DNA of 64,000 nt, from the NCBI GenBank assembly GCA_021736785.1, contig JAIPFF010000022.1, positions 19,237-83,236 of the forward strand. Direction: 5' to 3'. How positions within the stretch are numbered: the first letter of the stretch is position 1; each line of letters begins with the position of its first letter. This stretch comes from Thiohalocapsa sp. Lineage in GTDB: Bacteria > Pseudomonadota > Gammaproteobacteria > Chromatiales > Chromatiaceae. Below the pieces are notes generated by a model. That model ran no database searches, was not told where the DNA came from, and saw nothing but the letters and a program-made list of their open reading frames with translations. The translations under genes and the position numbers were made by a program. Shown here in pieces: positions 41,284 to 51,405 of the stretch.

Positions 41284-43086
41284 ATGAACGAGAACAAGCC
41301 GCTCGGCATTACCGAGGTCGCCCTGCGCGACGCTCATCAGTCGCTGTTGGCCACGCGTATGCGCATCGAGGACATGCTCCCGATCGCGGACAAGCTGGAT
41401 CGGGTCGGTTATTGGTCCTTGGAGAGCTGGGGAGGCGCCACCTTCGACGCCTGCATCCGCTATCTCGGTGAAGATCCCTGGGAGCGCTTACGCCAACTCA
41501 GCGCAGCGATGCCCAACACGCCGCAGCAGATGCTGCTGCGCGGGCAGAATCTGCTCGGCTACCGCCACTACGCGGATGATGTCGTGGAGAAATTCGTCGA
41601 GCGCGCCGCGTTCAACGGCATCGGCGTTTTTCGGATCTTCGACGCCATGAACGACCTGCGCAACTTGGAGCAGGCCATCCGCGCGGCGCTCGCCACCGAT
41701 GCCCATGCACAGGGCACGATGTCCTATACCGTCAGCCCGGTCCACGACCTCGGCTACTGGCTGGACATGGGCCGGCGGCTCGAAGACCTGGGCTGCCACT
41801 CGATCTGTATCAAAGACATGGCCGGACTGTTGCGCCCCTATGTGGCCGAGCAGTTGGTCGGCGGGCTGAAGGAAAGCTGCTCCATTCCGATCGCGATGCA
41901 TTGTCATGCCACCACCGGGCTCAGCACCGCGAGCATCCTGAAAGCGGCAGAGGCGGGCGTCGATATGATCGACACGGCCATCTCGTCCATGAGCATGACC
42001 TATGGCCACTCGCCCACCGAATCCGTCGTCGCGATCCTGCAGGGGACCGGCCGCGACACCGGCCTCGACCTCAATCTGCTGGAAGAAATCGCCGCCTATT
42101 TCCGCGAGGTGCGCAAGCGCTACACGCGTTTCGAGGGTTCGCTGAAGGGTGTCGACTCCCGCATTCTGGTGGCACAGGTGCCCGGCGGCATGCTCACCAA
42201 CATGGAAAATCAGCTGCGCGAGCAGGGTGCGGAAGACCGGCTCGACGAAGTACTGGAAGAGATCCCGAAAGTGCGGGAAGACCTTGGCTACATCGCATTG
42301 GTCACGCCCACTTCGCAGATCGTCGGCAGTCAGGCGGTGCTCAACGTGCTGATGGGCGAGCGCTACAAGAGCATCACCAACGAGACGGCCGGCGTGCTGA
42401 AGGGCGCCTACGGCTCTACGCCGGCGCCGGTCAACAAGGAGTTGCAGGCACGCGTGCTCGGCGAGGGCGGCGTACCGATCACCTGCCGCCCGGCCGACGA
42501 ACTGTCGCCGGAAATGGACAAGCTGACCGGCCAGCTCGAAGAGATCGCCGAAGAGCGCAAGCTGAAGCTCGCCGACGTGGTTATCGACGACGTGCTGATC
42601 TACGCCATGTTCCCGCAGATCGGCCTCAAGTTCCTTGAGAACCGCGGCAATCCGGAAGCCTTCGAGCCGCCGCCGTGGACTATCGCCGACAAGCCCGCCG
42701 AAGCCCCGGCGGCGGTGCCGGCCGTCGCGCCCGTCGCCGCGGGACCGGAGTCCTATCGCGTCGAAGTCAACGGCAAGAGCTACGACGTGCGCGTTTCTCC
42801 GCAAGGGGAAATGGAGAGCGTCGTCGCCGCCGCCAGCCCCGCGACCGCGCCTGCCGCAGCGCCGCCGGCGGAACAACGCGTCATCGACTCGCCGCTGGCC
42901 GGCAACATCGTCCGAGTCAGCGTCTCGGTCGGGCAAACCATCGCCTCCGGCGATGTCGTGCTGGTCCTCGAGGCCATGAAAATGGAGACCGAGGTTCGGG
43001 CACCTGCGTCGGGCACGGTCAGCGAGATCCGCGTCAAGGAAGGCGACGCCGTCGCCCTCGGCGCGCCACTGTTGGTCCTGGGCTAA
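41284..43086 (+). CDS. oadA: Oxaloacetate decarboxylase alpha chain (biotin-containing)
   Basis: 600 aa from ATG 41284; GTG 41278 is also in frame. The carboxyltransferase TIM-barrel begins [18 protein letters not shown] (9-26, D16 a metal ligand), and [10 protein letters not shown] gives the later metal-binding His pair. A conserved PYC_OADA domain follows, then a Pro/Ala linker (about 465-530), and a biotinyl domain with the acceptor K566 in EAMKM. It moves the carboxyl group of oxaloacetate to biotin for OadB. The reaction is used in fermentation of citrate or tartrate and in anaerobic energy conservation. Confidence 0.95.
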   Translation: MNENKPLGITEVALRDAHQSLLATRMRIEDMLPIADKLDRVGYWSLESWGGATFDACIRYLGEDPWERLRQLSAAMPNTPQQMLLRGQNLLGYRHYADDVVEKFVERAAFNGIGVFRIFDAMNDLRNLEQAIRAALATDAHAQGTMSYTVSPVHDLGYWLDMGRRLEDLGCHSICIKDMAGLLRPYVAEQLVGGLKESCSIPIAMHCHATTGLSTASILKAAEAGVDMIDTAISSMSMTYGHSPTESVVAILQGTGRDTGLDLNLLEEIAAYFREVRKRYTRFEGSLKGVDSRILVAQVPGGMLTNMENQLREQGAEDRLDEVLEEIPKVREDLGYIALVTPTSQIVGSQAVLNVLMGERYKSITNETAGVLKGAYGSTPAPVNKELQARVLGEGGVPITCRPADELSPEMDKLTGQLEEIAEERKLKLADVVIDDVLIYAMFPQIGLKFLENRGNPEAFEPPPWTIADKPAEAPAAVPAVAPVAAGPESYRVEVNGKSYDVRVSPQGEMESVVAAASPATAPAAAPPAEQRVIDSPLAGNIVRVSVSVGQTIASGDVVLVLEAMKMETEVRAPASGTVSEIRVKEGDAVALGAPLLVLG

Positions 43087-43090
43087 GCCA

Positions 43091-44224
43091 ATGGAACAGC
43101 TGCTGCAGCTGTGGCAATCGATGGGGATTGCCAACTTGGAATGGGGGCAGGCGCTGATGATGGCCGTCGGCTGCCTGCTGATCTATCTCGCCATCGCGAA
43201 GAAATTCGAGCCGCTGCTGCTGGTTCCGATCGGCTTCGGTACACTGCTGAGCAATATTCCGGTCGCCGGAATCGGCGGGCCGGACGGCATGATCGGCATG
43301 ATCTACAGCGTCGGCGTCGAGACAGGCATCTTTCCGCTATTGATCTTCATGGGCGTCGGCGCGCTCACGGACTTCGGTGCACTGATCGCGCGACCGTCCA
43401 CATTGCTGCTCGGGGCCGCCGCCCAGTTCGGCATCTTCGCGACGCTGATCGGTGCCGTGGCGCTGAACTTCGTGCCCGGCTTCGACTTCACGCTGCAGCA
43501 GGCCTCGGCTATCGCCATCATCGGCGGCGCGGACGGACCCACGGCGATCTTCCTCGCATCGCGCCTGGCTCCTGAGCTGCTCGGCGCAATCGCCGTCGCC
43601 GCTTACTCCTACATGGCGCTGGTGCCCATCATCCAGCCGCCGATCATGCGCGCGCTGACGACCAAGGAGGAGCGGGCGGTCGTCATGCAGCAACTGCGTC
43701 CGGTCTCGCAACTGGAGCGCATCCTGTTTCCGTTCGTCGTGCTGATTCTGTGCGCGCTGCTGCTGCCGTCCGCCGCGCCGCTGATCGGCATGCTGACCTT
43801 CGGCAACCTGCTGCGCGAATGCGGCGTGGTGGAACGCTTGAGCCGTGCCGCGCAAAACGAAATCATCAACGTCGTGACCATCATGCTCGGTCTCGCCATC
43901 GGCTCCAAGCTCTCGGCGGAACAGTTCCTGTCCGTGGAAACGCTGGGTATTCTGGTACTGGGCGCGCTGGCGTTCTGTATCGGCACCGCCACCGGTGTGC
44001 TGATGGGCAAGATCATGTACCGGACCAGCGGCGGCAAGATCAATCCGCTGATCGGCGCGGCCGGCGTCTCGGCCGTACCGATGGCGGCGCGCGTGGTCAA
44101 TCGCGTGGGGCTGGAAGAGAATCACCACAACTTCCTGCTGATGCATGCCATGGGTCCGAATGTCGCGGGCGTGATCGGGTCCGCCGTGGCCGCGGGCGTG
44201 CTGCTGGCGCTGGCCGGCAATTAG
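43091..44224 (+). CDS. oadB: Oxaloacetate decarboxylase beta chain (Na+ pump)
   Basis: 377 aa with about nine or ten membrane helices and short loops. The conserved Na+-binding and transport segment is [20 protein letters not shown] (from 140), and [15 protein letters not shown] is also typical. OadB decarboxylates carboxybiotin and exports Na+. It starts 5 bases after the oadA stop and completes the OadGAB set, so the organism can make a sodium gradient from oxaloacetate decarboxylation. Confidence 0.95.
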   Translation: MEQLLQLWQSMGIANLEWGQALMMAVGCLLIYLAIAKKFEPLLLVPIGFGTLLSNIPVAGIGGPDGMIGMIYSVGVETGIFPLLIFMGVGALTDFGALIARPSTLLLGAAAQFGIFATLIGAVALNFVPGFDFTLQQASAIAIIGGADGPTAIFLASRLAPELLGAIAVAAYSYMALVPIIQPPIMRALTTKEERAVVMQQLRPVSQLERILFPFVVLILCALLLPSAAPLIGMLTFGNLLRECGVVERLSRAAQNEIINVVTIMLGLAIGSKLSAEQFLSVETLGILVLGALAFCIGTATGVLMGKIMYRTSGGKINPLIGAAGVSAVPMAARVVNRVGLEENHHNFLLMHAMGPNVAGVIGSAVAAGVLLALAGN

Positions 44225-44284
44225 GCCGGGCAGCCACCCGCTTCGTTGACAGATCAATCGCCGCACAGGTATCCTTGTCTGCTT

Positions 44285-44818
44285 ATGTCCGATGCGCTGC
44301 CAGAGCTGCTGGATCCCCGCCGGGCCGTTGCCTCGGGGGCCAAATTCGAGGGCAGTCTGCCGCTGGCGAAGCTGCGGCGGCTCAGTGCCGTGCTCGAGAA
44401 CGACGCCGGAGAAGCCCATTATTGGCTTCGATTCGGCCGGGACGAGCACGGGCGCGGCACGGTCACCGGCGAAATCGAGGCGAAGCTCGCATTGCGCTGC
44501 CAGCGCTGTGTCGGGATCTTTTGGCTCGACGTACACGCGAAGCCCGTCCTGGCGCTGGTCGAAGGCCCGGACGAAGCGGCTGATTTGCCGGAAGAATACG
44601 ACCCGCTGTTGCTGGAGGACCGCCTAGTGCGGTCCGATGCGCTGATCGAGGATGAATTGCTGCTTGCGGTGCCGTCCATTCCGCGTCACCCGGAGGGCAC
44701 TTGTGCCTCGCCACCGACGCCGGACGACGGCGGCGAGCCGCAACAGCAGCATGAAGAGGGCAGCCGCCCGAATCCGTTCGCCCAGCTCACGGCACTCAAG
44801 CGGCGTCGAGACGATTAG
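44285..44818 (+). CDS. yceD: DUF177 protein, YceD family
   Basis: 177 aa from ATG 44285. Family signs: the LRCQRCVG zinc-like Cys pair, and the pattern VLALVEGPDEAADLPEEYDPL followed by an acidic segment. YceD is regularly encoded directly before rpmF in bacteria, as here (39 bases). Bacterial YceD is linked to 23S rRNA accumulation and ribosome assembly, without a settled activity. The C-terminus is Glu/Gln-rich and unusually long. Confidence 0.87.
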   Translation: MSDALPELLDPRRAVASGAKFEGSLPLAKLRRLSAVLENDAGEAHYWLRFGRDEHGRGTVTGEIEAKLALRCQRCVGIFWLDVHAKPVLALVEGPDEAADLPEEYDPLLLEDRLVRSDALIEDELLLAVPSIPRHPEGTCASPPTPDDGGEPQQQHEEGSRPNPFAQLTALKRRRDD

Positions 44819-44857
44819 TGCAAACTACAAGAACACGGATACGCGGAGAGATCCATC

Positions 44858-45034
44858 ATGGCCGTCCAACAGAATAGAAAGACCCCATCCAAGCGCGGCA
44901 TGCGCCGCTCCCACGATGCGTTGTCCAAGCCCACCCTGTCCGAGGATCCGACGACGGGCGAAATCCACCGCCGTCATCACGTGACCCGAGACGGGTTCTA
45001 CCGCGGTCGCAAGGTTATCGACAGCGGCGAGTGA
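44858..45034 (+). CDS. rpmF: 50S ribosomal protein L32
   Basis: 58 aa. ATG 44858 begins [20 protein letters not shown], the L32 signature; it ends [17 protein letters not shown]. It has no Cys motif, as is usual for the zinc-free gammaproteobacterial form. The plsX start (GTG 45031) overlaps its stop. This yceD-rpmF-plsX-fab order is standard. Confidence 0.96.
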   Translation: MAVQQNRKTPSKRGMRRSHDALSKPTLSEDPTTGEIHRRHHVTRDGFYRGRKVIDSGE

Positions 45035-46122
45035 ACAGCAGAGCGCCCGTAGGCTCCGCACCGCAGCAAAGCAGGGTCAAGCGGTTGAAGCCCCGCTTCA
45101 CCATCGCGCTCGACGCCATGGGTGGCGACCACGGCCCGCAGGTCGTGGTGCCCGCGGCGCTGCAGTACCTCGATCACTCGAGCGACACCGATCTCGTGCT
45201 CGTCGGGCAGGAGGAGGTGATCGCTCCGCTGCTGCGCAAGGCGAAAAACCGCCATCGCGATCGGCTGCGTATTCATCACGCATCGCAAACGGTCGCGATG
45301 GATGAACTGCCGTCGAAAGCGCTGCGCAACAAGAAAGACTCTTCCATGCGGATCGCGATCGACCTGGTCAAGCATGGAGAAGCGCATGCCGTCGTCAGTG
45401 CCGGCAATACGGGCGCGCTGATGGCCACCGCTCGCTTTGTGCTGAAGACGCTGCCGCAGGTCGACCGGCCGGCGATCATCACCGCGATTCCGTCGGTGAA
45501 AGGCCGCACCCACATGCTTGATCTCGGCGCGAATGTTGACTGCACCGCCGAGCACCTGTTCCAGTTTGCCGTCATGGGCAGCGAGCTCGTGCGCGCGGTC
45601 GAAGGCGTCGAGCGGCCGACGGTGGGGCTGCTGAACATCGGTGCAGAAGAGATCAAGGGCAACGATCAGGTGCGCCAGGCCCACGAACTGATCGGAGCCA
45701 GCTCGCTCAACTACGCCGGCTACGTAGAAGGCGACGATGTCTACATGGGCGGTGTCGACGTGGTGGTGACCGACGGCTTCGTCGGCAATGTCGCGCTGAA
45801 GACCAGCGAAGGCGTGGCCAAGCTGCTGGCCCATTTTCTGGGGCAGCACTTCCGCAAGAACCTGTTTTCGCGGGCGGCCGCTCTGGTTGCGATGCCCGTG
45901 CTGAAGGCGTTCAAGCGGCAAGTGGACCCGCGCCGTTATAACGGCGCCAGCCTGGTCGGCCTGCGCGGCATCGTCATCAAGAGCCACGGCGGCGCCGACG
46001 TGGTGGCGTTCGAGAACGCCATCCACATCGCGGAGAAGGAGATTCACGCAAACGTGATCGAACGTATCGAGCACGAGGTCAGCGCCCACCTCGACAACGT
46101 CCACGAAAGGGCAATGGCGTGA
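45031..46122 (+). CDS. plsX: Phosphate acyltransferase PlsX
   Basis: 363 aa from GTG 45031, overlapping the rpmF stop. The core begins [22 protein letters not shown] (about 23-44), with [10 protein letters not shown] and GNDQVRQAH later. PlsX turns acyl-ACP into acyl-phosphate at the inner membrane for phospholipid synthesis. The first 20 residues are variable, so a later start cannot be excluded. GTG of fabH overlaps its end. Confidence 0.94.
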   Translation: MNSRAPVGSAPQQSRVKRLKPRFTIALDAMGGDHGPQVVVPAALQYLDHSSDTDLVLVGQEEVIAPLLRKAKNRHRDRLRIHHASQTVAMDELPSKALRNKKDSSMRIAIDLVKHGEAHAVVSAGNTGALMATARFVLKTLPQVDRPAIITAIPSVKGRTHMLDLGANVDCTAEHLFQFAVMGSELVRAVEGVERPTVGLLNIGAEEIKGNDQVRQAHELIGASSLNYAGYVEGDDVYMGGVDVVVTDGFVGNVALKTSEGVAKLLAHFLGQHFRKNLFSRAAALVAMPVLKAFKRQVDPRRYNGASLVGLRGIVIKSHGGADVVAFENAIHIAEKEIHANVIERIEHEVSAHLDNVHERAMA

Positions 46123-47078
46123 CCTTATACTCGCGGATCTTGGGGACCGGCGGTCACCTGCCGCGCAATGTGCTGACCAACCAAGAGCTCGAACGGATGG
46201 TCGACACGTCCGATGCCTGGATTCGCGAGCGCACCGGTATCCGCCAGCGCCACATCGCCGAAGACGGAGAGACCTGTGTCGACCTCGCCGAGGTCGCCTC
46301 TCGGCGTGCGATCGAGGCCGCCGGCATCGCGCCGCACGACATCGACCTCATCGTCATGGCGACGACGACGCCGGACCAGACGTTCCCGAGCAGCGCCTGC
46401 CTGCTGCAGAATCGGCTCGACATCCACGGCTGCGCCGCGTTCGACGTTCAAGCAGTCTGCACCGGCTTCATTTACGCCCTCGGCATTGCCGACAAATTCA
46501 TCCGTACCGGCGCCGCCACCAAGGCGCTGGTCATCGGCGCGGAGACGATCTCGCGGATCATCGACTGGACCGACCGCGGCACCTGCGTGTTGTTCGGCGA
46601 CGGCGCGGGCGCCGTGGTCATCGGCGCCGCCGACGAACCGGGCATCATCGATTCGCATCTGCATGCCGACGGCGCCTATCGCGAGCTGTTGCAGGTGCCG
46701 GCCGGCATCGGCAACGGCGGCAATGGCTCTCCGTTTATGGAAATGAAGGGCAACGAGGTCTTCCGCGTTGCCGTGACCACGCTCGGGCGCATCGTCGACG
46801 AGGTGCTCGAGGCGAACGCCATGACCCGCGCCGACATCGATTGGCTGGTGCCGCATCAAGCCAACATGCGCATCATCCAGGCCACTGCGCGCAAGCTCGA
46901 TCTCCCCATGGAGCAAGTGGTGGTGACCGTGGAGGAGCATGGCAATACGTCCGCCGCCTCGGTGCCGCTGGCGTTCGACGCGGCCGTGCGCGACGGCCGC
47001 ATCGAACGGGGTCAGACTGTTTTGATGGAGGCCTTCGGCGGCGGCTTTACCTGGGGCTCCGTCCTGCTACGTTACTGA
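46119..47078 (+). CDS. fabH: 3-oxoacyl-ACP synthase III
   Basis: 319 aa from GTG 46119, which overlaps plsX by four bases. Cys nucleophile C114 in [11 protein letters not shown], then the catalytic His and Asn in [12 protein letters not shown] and [12 protein letters not shown]. FabH condenses acetyl-CoA with malonyl-ACP to start fatty-acid synthesis. [14 protein letters not shown] is the usual FabH loop. Confidence 0.96.
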   Translation: MTLYSRILGTGGHLPRNVLTNQELERMVDTSDAWIRERTGIRQRHIAEDGETCVDLAEVASRRAIEAAGIAPHDIDLIVMATTTPDQTFPSSACLLQNRLDIHGCAAFDVQAVCTGFIYALGIADKFIRTGAATKALVIGAETISRIIDWTDRGTCVLFGDGAGAVVIGAADEPGIIDSHLHADGAYRELLQVPAGIGNGGNGSPFMEMKGNEVFRVAVTTLGRIVDEVLEANAMTRADIDWLVPHQANMRIIQATARKLDLPMEQVVVTVEEHGNTSAASVPLAFDAAVRDGRIERGQTVLMEAFGGGFTWGSVLLRY

Positions 47079-47090
47079 CAACGCGAAGAC

Positions 47091-48038
47091 ATGACCGATT
47101 CGAAGCTCGCATTCGTGTTTCCCGGCCAAGGCTCACAATCGGTCGGGATGCTGTCCGACCTGGCCGACACCTTCCCCATCGTCCGAGACACCTACGCCGA
47201 GGCATCCGATGCCCTCGGTACGGATTTATGGGCGTTGGTCGAGAATGGTCCGAAGGAGGCGCTCGACCGCACCGAGAGCACACAGCCCGCGATGCTCGCG
47301 GCCGGGGTTGCGGTCTGGCGCTGCTGGCAAGAACGCGGTGGTCCGATGCCGACGGCGATGGCCGGACACAGTCTCGGCGAGTACACCGCCCTGGTCTGCG
47401 CCGGCGCGTTGCGCTTTGTCGACACGGTCGGCTTGGTCGCCGCGCGCGGGCGCTTGATGCAGGAGGCGGTGCCGGAGGGGCGCGGCGCCATGGCGGCACT
47501 GCTGGGGCTCGGCGATGATCAAGTCCGCGAGCTTTGCGGCACCCATGCCGGCGACGACGTGCTGGCCGCGGTTAATTTCAACGCGCCGGGGCAGGTGGTC
47601 ATTGCCGGCGACCGCGCCGCCGTCGAGCGCTGCACCGCGGCCGCGAAGGACGCAGGTGCGAAGCGCGCGCTGCTGTTGCCGGTCAGCGTGCCGTCGCATT
47701 GTGCGCTGATGCGCGAGGCGGCCGGCCGCCTCGGTGAGCTGTTGGCCTCGATGGCGATCTCGATGCCCGCCATCGACGTGCTGCATAACGTAACGGTCGC
47801 GCCCGCAAGTGACACCGACGACCTGCGCGCGCTGCTGACGCGCCAGCTCTACAGCCCCGTGCGCTGGGTCGAGACGGTGCAGTCGCTCGCGGAGCGGGGC
47901 ATTACCGTCGCTGTCGAGGCCGGCCCCGGAAAGGTGCTGGCGGGACTCGGCAAGCGCATCGACAAACGTATCGACACGTTGGCCGTCTTCGACGCGGACG
48001 GCTTGAACAAGGCTTTGGAGGTGACGGCGAATGCTTGA
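47091..48038 (+). CDS. fabD: Malonyl-CoA:ACP transacylase
   Basis: 315 aa. The active-site serine S94 is in AGHSLGEYTAL (91-101), with the later catalytic His in VPSHCALM. FPGQGSQ near residue 10 and VEAGPGKVLAGL at the C-terminus complete the pattern. It moves malonyl groups from CoA to ACP. Its end overlaps the fabG start by eight bases. Confidence 0.96.
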   Translation: MTDSKLAFVFPGQGSQSVGMLSDLADTFPIVRDTYAEASDALGTDLWALVENGPKEALDRTESTQPAMLAAGVAVWRCWQERGGPMPTAMAGHSLGEYTALVCAGALRFVDTVGLVAARGRLMQEAVPEGRGAMAALLGLGDDQVRELCGTHAGDDVLAAVNFNAPGQVVIAGDRAAVERCTAAAKDAGAKRALLLPVSVPSHCALMREAAGRLGELLASMAISMPAIDVLHNVTVAPASDTDDLRALLTRQLYSPVRWVETVQSLAERGITVAVEAGPGKVLAGLGKRIDKRIDTLAVFDADGLNKALEVTANA

Positions 48039-48774
48039 GGGCGAGATCGCATTGGTGACAGGCGCGAGCCGCGGTATCGGCCGCGCGATTGCCGAGATCC
48101 TGCTGGAGCGGGGTGCAACCGTCATCGGTACCGCGACCACCGAAGCCGGCGCCGAGCGTATCCGTGCCGAGCTGGCCGCCGAGGGCCGCTCCGTGGCAGG
48201 GCTGCGACTCGACGTCACCGACGCGACCTCGGTCGAGGCGGTGCTCGGACGTATCGCCGCCGACTTCGGAAGCTCCCCGAGCATTCTCGTGAACAACGCC
48301 GGCATCACCCGCGACAATCTCCTGATGCGGATGAAGGACGCGGAGTGGAGCGACATCATCGACACCAACCTCAGTGCCGTCTATCGTCTGAGCAAGGCCT
48401 GCTTGCGGCCGATGATGAAGGCGCGCAAGGGGCGCATCATCAACATTGCCTCGGTGGTCGGCGTCGCGGGCAACGCCGGACAAACCAACTACGCAGCGGC
48501 CAAGGCCGGCATGATCGGCTTCAGCAAATCGCTCGCGCGCGAGGTCGGCTCCCGCGCCATCACGGTGAATTGCGTCGCGCCGGGCTTCATCGATACGGAC
48601 ATGACCCGGGAGCTCTCGGACGAGCAGCGCAAAGGACTGCTCGGCACGATCCCGCTGGAACGCCTCGGTAGCCCGCGGGAAGTGGCCGCGGCGGTCGCCT
48701 TCCTGGCCTCGCCGGAAGCCGGCTATATCACGGGCGAGACGTTGCACGTGAACGGCGGCATGTATATGGCCTAA
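48031..48774 (+). CDS. fabG: 3-oxoacyl-ACP reductase
   Basis: 247 aa. NADPH loop TGASRGIG (10-17), catalytic S141, Y154 and K158, and a C-terminus ending ETLHVNGGMYMA. It reduces 3-oxoacyl-ACP in each elongation round. The gene ends before an AT-rich spacer with an FNR-type box and two hairpins that separate it from acpP. Confidence 0.96.
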   Translation: MLEGEIALVTGASRGIGRAIAEILLERGATVIGTATTEAGAERIRAELAAEGRSVAGLRLDVTDATSVEAVLGRIAADFGSSPSILVNNAGITRDNLLMRMKDAEWSDIIDTNLSAVYRLSKACLRPMMKARKGRIINIASVVGVAGNAGQTNYAAAKAGMIGFSKSLAREVGSRAITVNCVAPGFIDTDMTRELSDEQRKGLLGTIPLERLGSPREVAAAVAFLASPEAGYITGETLHVNGGMYMA

Positions 48775-48779
48775 GTCCC

Positions 48780-48805
48780 TTTTAATTGATAAAAATCAAT
48801 TAAAA
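48780..48805. repeat. AT-rich inverted repeat after fabG, overlapping the FNR-type box
   Basis: TTTTAATTGAT (48780-48790) and its exact complement (48795-48805) are separated by AAAA. As RNA it would be a weak A-U stem. The inner part is the FNR-type site. Its location just after the fabG stop could also let it act as a 3' end structure. Confidence 0.75.
48786..48799 (+). promoter_or_regulatory. Perfect FNR/ANR-type box upstream of acpP
   Basis: TTGAT-AAAA-ATCAA matches the FNR consensus TTGAT-N4-ATCAA at all ten fixed positions. It lies 127 bases upstream of the acpP ATG and 12 after the fabG stop. FNR-family regulators respond to oxygen. A downstream promoter around 48848-48871 would place the centre (48792.5) about 85 bases from the start of transcription, too far for the usual activation distance of -41.5, but workable for a site near -60 to -90. 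The link to oxygen control is inference. Confidence 0.5.
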
Positions 48806-48817
48806 CAATCGATTAGC

Positions 48818-48835
48818 TCAGCATTATTTTGCTGA
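48818..48835. repeat. Second hairpin in the fabG-acpP spacer
   Basis: TCAGCA (48818-48823) and TGCTGA (48830-48835) around TTATTT. It follows the FNR-type inverted repeat by 12 bases. It may be a transcript end or a secondary operator. Confidence 0.6.
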
Positions 48836-48842
48836 ATCAACC

Positions 48843-48871
48843 TTTCATGACCGCACGTTTGTCTCTAAAAT
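48843..48871 (+). promoter_or_regulatory. acpP: Candidate acpP promoter
   Basis: TTTCAT (48843-48848) and TAAAAT (48866-48871) are 17 bases apart. The -10 is good and the -35 is poor. A 6-bp stem (TACCGC/GCGGTA, 48871-48886) follows in the putative leader. acpP is commonly expressed far above its neighbours and has its own promoter. Confidence 0.35.
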
Positions 48872-48925
48872 ACCGCCGTCGCGGTATACCGTGCGATCGA
48901 TCCACACGCAGAGGGTAATAAGACG

Positions 48926-49162
48926 ATGAGCAGCGTTGAAGACCGAGTCCGGAAAATTGTTGTCGAGCAACTGGGCGTTAAGGAAGACGAGGTGACACCG
49001 GAGTCCTCCTTCGTCGACGACCTCGGCGCCGACTCGCTGGACACCGTCGAGCTCGTCATGGCTCTGGAAGAAGAATTCGAGACCGAAATTCCGGACGAAG
49101 ATGCCGAGAAGATCACGACCGTGAAGCAGGCCATCGACTACATCAACGAGCACCTGAGCTGA
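48926..49162 (+). CDS. acpP: Acyl carrier protein
   Basis: 78 aa, acidic. The phosphopantetheine site is S37 in [12 protein letters not shown]. The ATG is preceded by AGAGGGTAATAAG, with GAGGG 8 bases upstream. It carries growing acyl chains as thioesters in the cytosol. It is separated from fabG by a 151-base AT-rich spacer containing the FNR-type box and hairpins, while fabF follows after about 100 bases. Confidence 0.97.
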   Translation: MSSVEDRVRKIVVEQLGVKEDEVTPESSFVDDLGADSLDTVELVMALEEEFETEIPDEDAEKITTVKQAIDYINEHLS

Positions 49163-49265
49163 GTCGGTTGCCGGACATCGTGACCAGCGGACTCCGCTCT
49201 GTTATCCGGCGCAGGCGGAGCTGCCAACGACCGATTAGAGTCGGCGCGCACAACAGAGGTGAGTC

Positions 49266-50504
49266 ATGTCAGGTAGAAGGGTAGTCGTCACCGGACTTGG
49301 TATCGTTGCCCCGGTCGGACTGGACGTTAAATCCGCTTGGGAGAGCATCCTTGCCGGGCGCAGCGGAATTCAGTCCATCACGCACTTCGATGTCGCGCCT
49401 TTCAGCACTAGGTTTGGCGGTCCGATCTACGGCTTCGACCCGACACAATATGTGTCGAAAAAAGAAGCCCGCAAGATGGACGCGTTCATCCACTACGGGG
49501 TTGCCGCGGGTACCCAGGCCATCGAAGATTCGGGCTTGGAGATCACCGACGCGAACCGCAAGCGCATCGGTGTTGCAATAGGCTCCGGCATCGGCGGCAT
49601 CACAGGCATCGAGAACAACTACGCGGCGTATATGGAAGGCGGGCCGCGCAAGATCTCGCCGTTCTTCGTGCCCGCCAATATCGTGAACATGGTGGCCGGA
49701 GATCTGTCGATCAAGTACGGCCTGAAGGGTCCGAATTTCTCCATCGTCTCCGCTTGCAGCACCGCCACGCACAACATCGGCGAGGCCGCGTACATGATCC
49801 GTCATGGCATCGTGGACGTGATGATCGCCGGTGGCGCGGAGATGGCCACGTCGCCCGTGGGCCTCGGCGGCTTCGCCGCCGCCCGTGCATTGTCGACACG
49901 CAACGACGACCCGCAGCGGGCCAGCCGCCCGTTCGATAAGAACCGGGATGGCTTTGTGCTCAGCGACGGCGCCGGCGTGATGGTGCTCGAAGAGTACGAG
50001 GCCGCCAAGGCGCGCAATGCACCGATTTACGCCGAGATCGTCGGCGTCGGCATGAATTCCGACGCGTATCACATGACCGCGCCTTCGGAAGACGGCGAGG
50101 GCGCCAGCGACTGCATGCTACTGGCCATGGAGGACGCGGGTATCGCCACGACCGACATCGACTATATCAACGCGCACGGCACATCGACGCCGGCCGGGGA
50201 TATCGCCGAGACCAAGGGCATCAAGCGGGCCTTCGGAGACCACGCCTACAAGTTGGCGGTCAGCTCCACCAAGTCGATGACCGGCCACATGCTCGGCGCC
50301 GCCGGCGGGGCGGAAGCGATTTTCACCGCGCTCGCGATCCGCGATCAGGTGGCGCCGCCGACCATCAACTACGAGACGCCGGATCCGGATTGCGATCTCG
50401 ACTATGTGCCCAACACGCCCCGGGAAATGAAGATCAACTGCGCGATCAGTAATTCGTTCGGTTTCGGCGGGACCAACGGCACGTTGATCTTCAAGCGGCT
50501 CTAA
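49266..50504 (+). CDS. fabF: 3-oxoacyl-ACP synthase II
   Basis: 412 aa. The start is ATG 49266, with AGAGGTG just upstream. Cys nucleophile C164 in [15 protein letters not shown]; the two His in [11 protein letters not shown] and [15 protein letters not shown]. It elongates acyl-ACP. The acpP-fabF-pabC-mltG order is conserved among gammaproteobacteria. Confidence 0.96.
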   Translation: MSGRRVVVTGLGIVAPVGLDVKSAWESILAGRSGIQSITHFDVAPFSTRFGGPIYGFDPTQYVSKKEARKMDAFIHYGVAAGTQAIEDSGLEITDANRKRIGVAIGSGIGGITGIENNYAAYMEGGPRKISPFFVPANIVNMVAGDLSIKYGLKGPNFSIVSACSTATHNIGEAAYMIRHGIVDVMIAGGAEMATSPVGLGGFAAARALSTRNDDPQRASRPFDKNRDGFVLSDGAGVMVLEEYEAAKARNAPIYAEIVGVGMNSDAYHMTAPSEDGEGASDCMLLAMEDAGIATTDIDYINAHGTSTPAGDIAETKGIKRAFGDHAYKLAVSSTKSMTGHMLGAAGGAEAIFTALAIRDQVAPPTINYETPDPDCDLDYVPNTPREMKINCAISNSFGFGGTNGTLIFKRL

Positions 50505-50550
50505 GCGCACCGCCATCGACCGCGTCACGACTGCGCATCGACCGGGCCAG

Positions 50551-51405
50551 ATGCGCCCGCCTGTCTCGCTGGTCGATGGCAAGCCTCGGGGCTCCTTGGA
50601 CGTCGCCGACCGCGGCCTGCTGTACGGCGACGGCCTCTTCGAAACCATCCGGGTCGAGAACGGCTGTCCCTGCTTATGGGCGGCGCATATGGCTCGCCTC
50701 GGACTCGGGGCCGAGCGTCTCGGCATGCCGGCTCCGGACGTTGTGCTGTTGCGCAGCGAGGCCGATCGATTGTCGGCCGAGGCCGGCGACGGCGACGGCG
50801 TCCTCCGCATTACGCTAACGCGCGGCGTCGGCCAACGCGGCTACCGCCCGCCTTCCCCCTGCTTGCCCACGCGCATCGTGACGCTATATCCCGGTTCGGG
50901 CCGTTCCGATCGGCGCGTCTCGGAGCGCGACGGCGTCCGCCTGACGGTATGCCGTATGCAGCTTGCCGAGCAGCCCCGACTTGCCGGAATCAAGCATCTC
51001 AACCGCTTGGAGCAAGTCTTGGCACGCGCCGAATGGGACGATCCCGAGATCGTTGACGGTATCATGACCGACAGTAGCGGCCGAGCTGTCTGTGGGACAA
51101 TGTCGAACTTTTTCGTACTCGACGACAGCGGCCTCAGAACGCCGCGCGTCGACCGCTGCGGCGTCGCCGGCACGGTGCGCGCGCTCGTGATGGCGCGGGC
51201 GCCCTCGCTGGGGCTGCCCGTGCGCGAGGCCGATATGGGTTTGGAGGAGTTGACGCAGGCCCGCGCACTGTTCATCACGAATGCGCTGCTCGGCGTACTG
51301 CCGGCAGCGGCTTTGGACGCCCGGCGCTACGATCCGCGCGAGATACCCCGGGAGTTGATCGAGGCCGTGCGGCAGGCGGCCCTCCAATCGGAGAGCGAGA
51401 CGTGA
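50551..51405 (+). CDS. pabC: Aminodeoxychorismate lyase
   Basis: 284 aa, fold-type IV PLP enzyme. GLLYGDGLFETIRV (22-35) is the usual start; the PLP lysine is K148 in GIKHLNRLEQVLAR; MSNFF, then ARALFITNALLGVLP near the end. PabC removes pyruvate from 4-amino-4-deoxychorismate to give p-aminobenzoate for folate. The mltG start (GTG 51402) overlaps its stop. Confidence 0.92.
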   Translation: MRPPVSLVDGKPRGSLDVADRGLLYGDGLFETIRVENGCPCLWAAHMARLGLGAERLGMPAPDVVLLRSEADRLSAEAGDGDGVLRITLTRGVGQRGYRPPSPCLPTRIVTLYPGSGRSDRRVSERDGVRLTVCRMQLAEQPRLAGIKHLNRLEQVLARAEWDDPEIVDGIMTDSSGRAVCGTMSNFFVLDDSGLRTPRVDRCGVAGTVRALVMARAPSLGLPVREADMGLEELTQARALFITNALLGVLPAAALDARRYDPREIPRELIEAVRQAALQSESET

